A stretch of 64,000 bases of DNA. Origin: Ligula intestinalis (lineage: Eukaryota; Platyhelminthes; Cestoda; Diphyllobothriidea; Diphyllobothriidae). Both the position numbers and the translations under genes were made by a program. This document shows, one piece after another, positions 55,999 to 64,000 of the stretch (the stretch's first letter is position 1; each line of letters begins with the position of its first letter). Location: positions 76,404,590 to 76,468,589 of the forward strand of contig JAYGXS010000001.1 of the NCBI GenBank assembly GCA_036362985.1, written 5' to 3'. The notes beneath the pieces are model-generated. The model was given only the letters and a program-made list of their open reading frames with translations, was not told the DNA's origin and ran no database searches.

Positions 55999-56830
55999 AA
56001 TATAATTTTTTGCAGTCGACAATAATTTTCTCACTTTCTACTTTCTTCCCCGGACTGTACTTTTAAAGTAGGAGCCTAAAAATAGACACTGATGGTCGAA
56101 TAATAGCTTTTACCTTACTTTTAGACATGGAATTTTAGTTTACCTGTTCTACTTCACGCAATCACTTCAGCTTATCCACCTAAAGATGTTGAGCTAGTAA
56201 TTCTAGCTAGTGACTGGCTGTTATTTCTTGCCAACCTATAAGATGGGGAAGATTATGCAAAGAATTCGAAGACGTACCTCAATTGAATCATAACGTTAAA
56301 AATAACTAGTGTACAAAGGTGCTTATCGCCTTTGTTAGTTAACGAAGGACTTGACAAAACTCTCTTCAAATATCCTCCTATTCCAGACCCCAGTCTGTGG
56401 GTAATCGGTTTCGGACACATAATAGAGAGAGAACAAGCTCCACTAAAAAATATAGTATTCTGAGTTCAATAGAGTGTATGTTGACTTTTCACTTGAAGTC
56501 TGTCCGTACATGTGTAAGATCTTTTGAAGAATTGATGATATGGTCATCTCCTATCTCGAACATACGAAAAGAAGTCACTTGCAGTATACTTCTACACGTC
56601 TGGGACTACCTTGTTGTCTAGTGTGTTTTGAGTGCTAGTAAAGTCATGGGCGGGATCTGAACAGCACGACCCCTAGGCTAGGTGTGGATTAGGTGGATGG
56701 ACAGGTCGATGACAACAATAGGAGGATTAGATTGTGCATCAAATGAATGAAAGAAAAGGCCTAACATAAATAACTAGCAGAAGTCAAACGGGCATGCCCT
56801 ATCAAGGCCAGTCATGGAAAATCGAGAAAG
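55999..56830. other. AT-rich region, nothing recognised
   Basis: No gene or repeat that I can support. The left border of the tandem duplication beginning near 56830 is not sharp. Confidence 0.35.
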
Positions 56831-57520
56831 AGGGCAAGACTAAACAAGGATCTCACCAACCGCCGTTGACCATGCACACGTAGATGTCTATGATTGGTTG
56901 TTAAAAGATGCGAGGCCATACCAGCAAGCTTTTGAGAACAGGAAAGTCAAACATGATAGACGCGGAGATCAGGGCATTGGACGATCTTTTCACCACATCT
57001 ACTTCTTATCGTAATCTAACAAAAGCTATTTTTGGGGAAAAAACCACGCAACGTACCCAGCAAAATATCAGGATTGGTAAGGATTAGACTTTTTAACCAA
57101 ATGAACTCAGTAATGAAGTCTGCCCGAAATTAATCATAAAAATGACAGGATGCCTTGAACTACACACAAAAGAAAATATCGACAGAACAGTTGTGAACAG
57201 GGATCTCATCCACCGCACTTGACCAGTCCTACGTATACATCTGTGATTTATTGCTAGGAAATGCGAGGAAGTGCGAACAAACATGCGAGAACAGGAAAGT
57301 CAAACAGATCGAATACAGAGCTCGGGGCATGAGCAGATCTTTACATTGCATCTTATTCTGAAGATAATTAGGCCTCTCCTGTAAGGGTAACAGATTTCAT
57401 TCGCCGTAGCCATCAAAATATGTCACGATTCCTAATTGGTAGGCTTTTAAACCAAGCAAAATCAGCAAGAATCTTGCCCGAAATTACGAATGGAAATGAT
57501 AAGATGCCTTAACATATACC
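56830..57520. repeat. Tandem direct duplication, unit about 354 bp
   Basis: GGATCTCA at 56848 recurs at 57201, GAACAGGAAAGTCAAACA recurs in both halves, and GATGCCTT near 57149-57156 recurs at 57503-57510. Spacing between copies is 353-354 bases. The copies differ clearly, so the duplication is not recent. Traces of the unit start again after 57510. No protein family recognised in either copy. Confidence 0.75.
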
Positions 57521-60500
57521 GGACAGCGAGTATCGATGAGACAGATTTTCGCTACGTAGGCAAGGAAATTTTATGTTATTTTTGCACGTTTAAGTAGCTA
57601 AAAAACACTGCAGTTAGATGCAGGTAATACTGCAAGATGAACTTTAAGACAACGGTTGGTGGTGTTGATTAGTTATATAGTTGGAGCACTATCAAGTTTT
57701 AGCGTTCAAAAGGGACGATGAAGCAAATCGGTGAGCTAAATCGTCCGGATATAGTTCTATTTACACACCTAAACCAATCATTTCATCAGTCTTTAGGTAA
57801 ACTTATTCAGCAGCTGAAAAAGGGGCCATCAAATCTGGTAGCACCGTGAAATTTTGGTTCAATTAAAACTTTCGTATTGGTCGAATTTATGCCAGAAAAT
57901 AGGGCTGAAGTGTTGAGAAAAATGCGAAATAGGAAAGAGTTGAATCACTTCCTGTTTATTTCATGAGCTTACGTTCTAAGAAGGCCCACTTTATAATTTA
58001 ATCCATCAAACTCATGTCCATATAACGTTGAAAATGAAAATATACATTTGCTTTGGCGCACGCTGGCGCCCAAACGTTTGATAAACTTTTACATTTTGAT
58101 GAAAACGCCTCCAAAAGAAACTAAGACAGGTTCTGTGGACAACAATAAATCCCCAGCTCAACCAAATAGGAAGGAACGGTCTTCCTAAGAATTTCAATGA
58201 GTATGCCAAACTGCGATGCATCGAGTAGGCTAATATTAAGGGGCTTTACGGAAGGACTGGTAAAAGGCCATATCAGATGACCATTTTGCTTGGCGAAGTG
58301 GCAGAGAGGAGCTGACTGGAAAAAGCATGAGGTTACTTTATGGTCTTGCGGCAGATTGCGTGTCTACTCAACGTACTTTGTACTTCCATCAACTATAATC
58401 AGTTTATCTTCAGAAAGTGTGCGCGCAAGTTATCTACCTGTCCTCAGCCTCTTTAAGCTTTATCTGCCACGTATGCCACCCTCTTATACGCATAAAGGAA
58501 AACTTGGCGTGTTTTTTACGTAGGGAAGGGGCAAGCAGTATCGGCCGTTGTGAATCGCTTTAGTCTTTAGTTTTTATACGCTTGAGTAGACTAGAGAAGA
58601 TATGAAGAACCAAAGCAGCTTCCCCGTGAACATAATGTGGCAGTCGGATTTGGCTGTGCTTCTTCAGGCGTTTCCAATGCGCTCTTCTTATATTAATCTA
58701 ACGCTGTCCAATCGCTTGGGACTGTCTCTCTGGTGGGTTTCGCAAAAATTAGGCTGTTCGGAAAATACTGGCCAATTTTTTGCCTCGCTTTTAAAAATGC
58801 AAAGAAGTAGCTATTTTACTGTGTTGTATACAGCATCCCTATCAGCCAAATCCCCGGATCTCCCCGTCGAAATTTTGGGGAGATAGGGGTGATGCGTGGG
58901 CGACGACGGGTTTTTAAACCCACATATCCCCGTCCTCACACCTGGATCGCCCCGTCGAAAATCAAGAGAGGGCATGCATATCATTAAATTATCCGTAAAA
59001 ATAATATCAAATTTCACCTAAGAACGTACTTTTAGTTCAAAAATAGTCAAAAAATGAGTAAGATTGCCTTTTAGATCCGTCTACAGCATTCTGAATATTT
59101 CCGATTGCGGAATAATACATACGACTTAACCATCCCTCCGTCGTCCACCCCGCTTCCTCCCGTCGTCACCCCCGCCCAGTTTTGGGCGTGTGCTGGCAGG
59201 GATTTTAATTGCTTAGCAATTTACGTGTATTCTGTAATTATCCTTATATACTCGCCCTTGGTGTACAATTTTGAAATGTACAGTAGGTGACCTAACTCAT
59301 GAAATCCTAGGTTTTTACAAGAAGATCCCTGTTACGCAAAAGTGGCTCAAGTTGCGCTCCCCAAAGTCTTACAGAAGTAAAGTAATTGTCTTCCTTCAAA
59401 ATAGGGCATATTGCGATTTATCAAGTAATATAATGTTGTTTAGAAATGCCAGCTTTTTGGCGAAACGGAAAATTTCGAAATCGAGAAAATTGAGCGTACT
59501 AGGTAAACTTAAGTTTTAAAGCTAGAGGGAGCCTGTTCATGCAAAAAACGAGATAATATAATAGCACAAGTAGAATTACGTCTAAAAATAATCGTTTTAT
59601 AAATTTTGAGGGTATGTGCAGTGAAAGCTATAGGTGTAACCGTAGAGTCCAAAGTTGGAGCATGTATTCCAACACGTTTTCACAAGAATTGCTAGTTGTT
59701 TCCTCCCTTTATACATTGATTGAGTTACGTTGGACGTTCGCTTGATTTTGCCGATCGGGATTTCACAGTAGTAAGATATTTCGTAAGCTCATGTGTGGAC
59801 ATGCCGGTCAATTATAAATAAATTTTGATGGAATTATCAGGTGTAATCGTAAAGGTACCATTTTGTACACTAAGAGAAATTTCCTCCTGCCATATTTGTT
59901 TGTAAGAGTTATGGGATTTCCAGTACGACGAAAAACCTTTAAAATAAGGCATTTCTTAGAAGCATTTACCAAAATAACGAGTTTTTATACATTCTTCCTT
60001 ATGCAGCTGTCTGGTTGGGTCATACCAATTAATTCCCGAGAAAAATGAACCTCCGCAGCAAAAGTTGCGAATGAATATGCCCAGGATTAATTAAAGAGCT
60101 TTCTATAACAAGCTACCTTCTGTAAAATGTCTTTTGTTATATATTTCAGCGTTGAATATCTGCGTACTGTACGTTTTTTGCAGATAAATTCAGTATAAAA
60201 AGGGGAAATGTTGGCCAGTTTTTTGACTTCTCTAAGAACTAGGGATATATCTTGTTTTGAAAATGAAATAAATCACTTTTCTATGCATACCAGAGTAGTT
60301 TTCAGTATATTTTTAACTTCTGGGCTCAATTTTAAGATAACAAAACTGAGCCGAGTGGAAGAATATCAACGACTATTTTGAGAAAACAAATAAGCTAGCC
60401 GTTCCTTTTCATGTGTTGCATACAGTTTAACAAAAAAGACAGATGGCATGTCTCGGGTGTTTTTATATATGCTTGCTTACGCTTGTTAGTTTCGGTCTTG

Positions 60501-61060
60501 TTAAAATAAGTACAGCCTTATAAAAGTATTACTTAATCTTATGGTAAAAAACGTAGTAGATTTCCAAGATATAATTTTTTAAACATTATTCGCTCTTCTT
60601 TTCTCGACAGTAATGCGCTACCTCATAAGTGCACTTACCTCAATTTCATGAACGCAAAGCAAAATTGTCCATTCTCTGAACATATATAATAAAAACATTC
60701 TGGTTTTTATTAATATTCTCTTATAGTACAACACGACCGAACAATAAGTTCTTTCCGCAGCGTTTACTCGTGTAGGAAATGCCTTGGACATTAACAAACG
60801 TTGGATTTAGCCCCATTTCGCCCACAGTACACTGATCTGAACTGAACTTTTTCTAGTAAACAGCATTTGGCGCCTCAGGTCAACTCAATGAGGAAAAGAA
60901 ACAACCTCAAATGTCTGTTAAATCTCCCACTCAAATTTTGATTTTCACATTTCATCCGATATGTCATCTACTGTACAAGCCCTTCATGGACAAAAGAAGA
61001 AATAGGTTAACGCTTCTTGCACGGGCCCTAACTCACCCGTAATACTTCTTAAACAGTAGT
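57521..61060. other. Gene-poor region with a small GC-rich direct repeat
   Basis: AT-rich without a recognisable gene. At about 58852-58873 and 58940-58961 there is a short direct repeat (GGATCTCCCCGTCGAAAT and GGATCGCCCCGTCGAAAA) within a GC-rich patch that may be an old mobile element end. Confidence 0.4.
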
Positions 61061-61079
61061 CAACATCAACAGAACATGG

Positions 61080-61860
61080 AGAAAGGATTACAAGTGATCA
61101 GATAGAACATAACTCGTTACCGAAATTTCATGTTGGCAACGAGAGCCTTGAAAAGGAAAAAGGTAGATGACGGCTGTGCGCTCTTAATGATGAATTTGTG
61201 GAAGTAATTATCAAAGAGGAGGCATTGCAAAGTGTCCGAGAAATGTTTGATGCACCTTACGTCAGTATTTCAACTGTGTTTCGTCATTTGATGCAATTTT
61301 GTAGGTGAAAAACCTCGATAAATGGGCCTCGCGTGAGCCCAATAAAAACCAGAGAGCTCAGCATTTTCCTGTGTTTTCGGTGTTCTCTCTCTACGAAACT
61401 CCAAGGACCCATTTCCTGATCGAGCAGGAGCGTCGGCGAAAAATGGATCTTTGATAGTAACTCTAAGTGATCAAGACAGTGGCTTGCTCGCGACAAAACG
61501 TCCAGATATTTCCCGAAACCGAAGTCATGTCAGCAGAAGATTATGGTAACAGTCTGGCAGTCTGCAACTGGTGTTATTCACTACAGCTTCGTGAAGGCTA
61601 GCAAAAGCATCTTAGCAGAGGTCTACTGCAAGTAACTCAAAGGCATTTTCACTTGGGAAAATGAGATCTGCCCTGGCGAATCGACGTGCTCCAATTCTGC
61701 TCCACGACAACGCACGCTCACGTGTTGCCACGATGTCACTGAAGAAACTCAATAGCTTCGAATACGAGACTTAACCATATCATCAGTATTCTCCCGACAG
61801 TTTAACCGCCGCATCTGATGATGACCACCGTATGCTCCATAGCGTAGTGTTTCAGGGACG
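61080..61860 (+). pseudogene. Mariner-family transposase remnant
   Basis: Pieces of a mariner transposase follow in order, in shifting frames: NDEFVEVIIKEEALQSVREM with SISTVFRHL (helix-turn-helix half), VKNLDKWASREPNKNQRAQH, MVTVWQSATGVIHYSF, and SALANRRAPILLHDNARSRV followed by LNSFEYET and YSPD. The HDNAR motif carries one of the catalytic aspartates of the mariner DD(34)D triad. Stops and frameshifts are frequent, so it is dead. I did not find clear terminal inverted repeats. Confidence 0.8.
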
Positions 61861-61869
61861 GTGACTTAC

Positions 61870-63180
61870 GCGTGAATAAATTTGACGTAATAGTAGACTT
61901 GCGTTGCATCTGCCACACTCCATCCCCTCACCCGCCCTTGCCAAGACAAATTCAAGAAGACCGGAGGCGGGATCGGGCACAAGCGCGGACTCCTTCTACG
62001 TGTTACCTCGACCACATCAGGTCTGGCGTCATCCGTGTTAGCAGAGTGAGGTACTCTATGCTTCTTTTAGGTTCCTTGTCTCCATACACACTGTTTACCC
62101 GAAGATCAATCGCAGTATGATGGGAGAACGAAAATTTGACCATCCGGAGGACAAGAGCGCACTCAGTTTCCCGGTGTTAGTGATGACACCGTCTGACAAA
62201 CTATTTCGTGACAGGTCGTGCGACCCGATATACACAGGGGCTCAGAGATTGGGGGCAACACGTTAAGTTGTCAGTTGAGGAAGAGCCGCTAGCACAAGGT
62301 CGAAAACACTGCCTACCCAGATCCCGGCGAGCGATTCAAACGAGTTCAGATGCACGTGCCGGACCCTTTGCCTCTCCCCAATGACTGCCGCTATTTAGCG
62401 ACTCACTATTTCGGTAACGCGATGTGATCACACAAGGTGATTTAGAGACGACAGCGGTGGTCAGCCTTCCCGACACGCTGAATTTCATCTTTTTGGCCTT
62501 AAAAAGTTCGCAGCCAGGCGCCGTTCAGACCTCTTCCGATCCTCGAATGATCTGACGAACAGTGCAAAAATAGCCAATTGTTTACCAGAAGGCTCTAGTC
62601 GGGGTTGAAAATGCTGTCCACTAGGCAACGAGGTACACAATCTACCGGCCTAGACAGATAATTCCGACCAAAAAGCCTATAGACGAGTATTTTTGATTAT
62701 CTTCAGGCTCGCCTTGGTTGTTTTCGCATCTACCATACACACTGCATTCGGCAGTTTTGCAAACGAACACAACAGCTTTACAAACTAAGCGGCGTTTCCA
62801 AGACCTGTCGGTGATGGAACGCAACTAAACGTGACAATGGCATGGGATTCCATCGATTGCCCAAGAACCTTAGTTAATCATGAATCCAGCAGGTTTTATT
62901 AGATAACAGCCTAAGTTTCGCACAATCATCCAGGAGAACGTGCATGTTGTCGTTGTGCTAAAAGGATGAAATTCGCGGGGGTATCCTAGTCTCTGTATAA
63001 TAATACTAGGCTTCAGCGCGACTCCAGATAGAATACAGATAAGTTATCATCGTAACGCCCAGCAAGCACTTGGGTTTGTCAAAGAAGCTTAGGCAATGGC
63101 ATGCTGACAGCAATAAAAATGTTGATTCGGGACTGTACAAATTAGAGGTTTGGGGGTTTTATCACAGATAAGAAACATGA
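61870..63180. other. Mixed-composition region, no gene recognised
   Basis: Parts at 61900-62600 are GC-richer and may be repeat remnants. TTTATT near 62893 would read AATAAA on the minus strand and could serve the gene at 63189-63788, about 290 bases beyond its stop. Confidence 0.35.
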
Positions 63181-63188
63181 CTTGGCCC

Positions 63189-63788
63189 CTACATTTTACA
63201 AACACTAAACATAGGCGCGACCTCCTCTCGCCATACAGAGAAAGTTATACTACGTTCTGAAAGATAAGAGGAGGCCAAATGAAATGCTGGCGCCACTGGC
63301 GGTACAAGGGTGGGGGAGATGTGAAGGCAGGCACTATAACAAGTCAGATCCATCTCTTGAATGAGTATTTCTCGAACCTCATTAACGGCTATAATCAATT
63401 CGTTGAAGACAAGAAAGTTCTGCATCTGTTTGTGGCAGGCCTCTTGTAACTCCTCGGTCAACGAGTCGAGTAGTTTCAGAATACTGGCCGTCTCAGTAAA
63501 CAGTTGACTGACCTCATCTGAGAGCTTCTCGACGAAATTCGCGATACTGAGGGAAAAACTGGCCACCACACGATTGACTGTTGTCAAATTCACATAATTA
63601 AGCAGAGCTGGGTCCTTTTCAATGGGGTTTTCAGCCTTCTCAGCGCGTCGTCTAAGGGATTCCAAGGAGGCGATAGAAGATCGGATGTCAGTGAAGAGTT
63701 CCTCCAGCCGTTTAAATTCGTCCGTTATCTTACTAACCAACGAGTTTCTTTTGCTGCTACTCATTGAATGGCCCCAAACCGTGGTCAA
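63189..63788 (-). CDS. Putative helical protein, function unknown
   Basis: A 199-codon open frame, the longest unexplained one in the window. The likely start is the internal ATG at 63764 (MSSSKRNSLVSK), giving 191 residues, because the reported start at 63788 is TTG. Residues from about 15 to 150 are rich in heptad-like leucine and charged residues (FKRLEELFTDIRSSIASLES, then FVEKLSDEVSQLFTETASIL), suggesting helical bundle or coiled coil. No signal peptide or membrane helix is apparent. The tail after EMDLTCY differs in character and could be intron read-through. The spacing of DPALL...NL and the following helices faintly recalls AIRIM/C1orf109, but this is too weak to name it. The gene may have further exons beyond the window. 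Confidence 0.55.
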   Translation of the reverse strand: MTTVWGHSMSSSKRNSLVSKITDEFKRLEELFTDIRSSIASLESLRRRAEKAENPIEKDPALLNYVNLTTVNRVVASFSLSIANFVEKLSDEVSQLFTETASILKLLDSLTEELQEACHKQMQNFLVFNELIIAVNEVREILIQEMDLTCYSACLHISPTLVPPVAPAFHLASSYLSERSITFSVWREEVAPMFSVCKM

Positions 63789-64000
63789 CCTGTCCTACCT
63801 ATGGTTCTTGAATCTAGAAAAAGAAGATATTATTCGATTATCAGAGCAGAATTAATAATCTGCATACTAGCAAAAATTAAAAACAGCGGCATTGGCAAGA
63901 ACGTGAAAGAATAAGATTTTCTAAAACTGCATAATTTGTTTGAAGAACTGTTCGCGCAGACCCCACTGTTTGCCAGAGAAATTGCCGGACACCGTGTCAA

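Noticed and set aside
1..64000. CRISPR arrays, operons, bacterial promoters, rRNA and tRNA genes
   Set aside because: No regularly spaced repeats, no ribosome-binding-site gene chains and no recognisable rRNA or tRNA sequence; the window is eukaryotic.

Overview
The window is eukaryotic and most likely from a flatworm. The evidence is AT-rich DNA, one intron-rich gene spread over about 26 kb with both tiny (50-112 bp) and multi-kilobase GT-AG introns, and several decayed Penelope-like element (PLE) families with GIY-YIG endonuclease domains. One PLE family has a tail sequence that I associate with tapeworm and fluke genomes. The species cannot be fixed; a diphyllobothriid-type tapeworm is my best guess.

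Layout. Bases 1-2430 hold a PLE nest: a PLE-A reverse transcriptase cut by the window edge, a PLE-B fragment, and a second PLE-A 3' piece that ends in a good hammerhead-ribozyme-like fold. Bases 2431-10836 have no gene I can support, with GC-richer blocks near 3.5-3.9, 6.2-6.6 and 7.4-8.0 kb. Bases 10837-36947 (+) contain one complete-looking gene in 15 exons, which I assembled from the sequence. It encodes an 893-residue LARGE-type bifunctional xylosyl/glucuronyltransferase (GT8 plus GT49). All junctions have GT-AG sites, the reading phases join, and both catalytic DxD motifs are present. Its introns have collected PLE-C (intron 4), PLE-B (intron 5), and a palindromic hammerhead repeat beside PLE-D (intron 11).

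Bases 36948-63180 are gene-poor. They hold a compact palindrome of the PLE-C terminal repeat (39.7 kb), an unrelated palindrome (45.2 kb), two single copies of the hammerhead repeat (48.3 and 55.7 kb), a PLE-A fragment enclosed by inverted ends (54.5-55.1 kb), a 354-bp tandem duplication (56.8-57.5 kb), and a dead mariner transposase (61.1-61.9 kb). At the right end, on the minus strand, is a 191-199 codon open frame for a helical protein, probably a real gene or exon.

The strongest unexplained pattern is shared by unrelated repeats. PLE-A, PLE-C and the short hammerhead repeat each occur as near-palindromes in which a 5'-truncated copy is capped by an inverted copy of its own 3' end. The hammerhead-like motifs therefore sit at both outer ends, facing outward. 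PLE-B has a shorter inverted cap. This suggests a shared snap-back or template-switching step during PLE-driven insertion. All exon boundaries and folds were worked out by eye, with no alignment or folding program.
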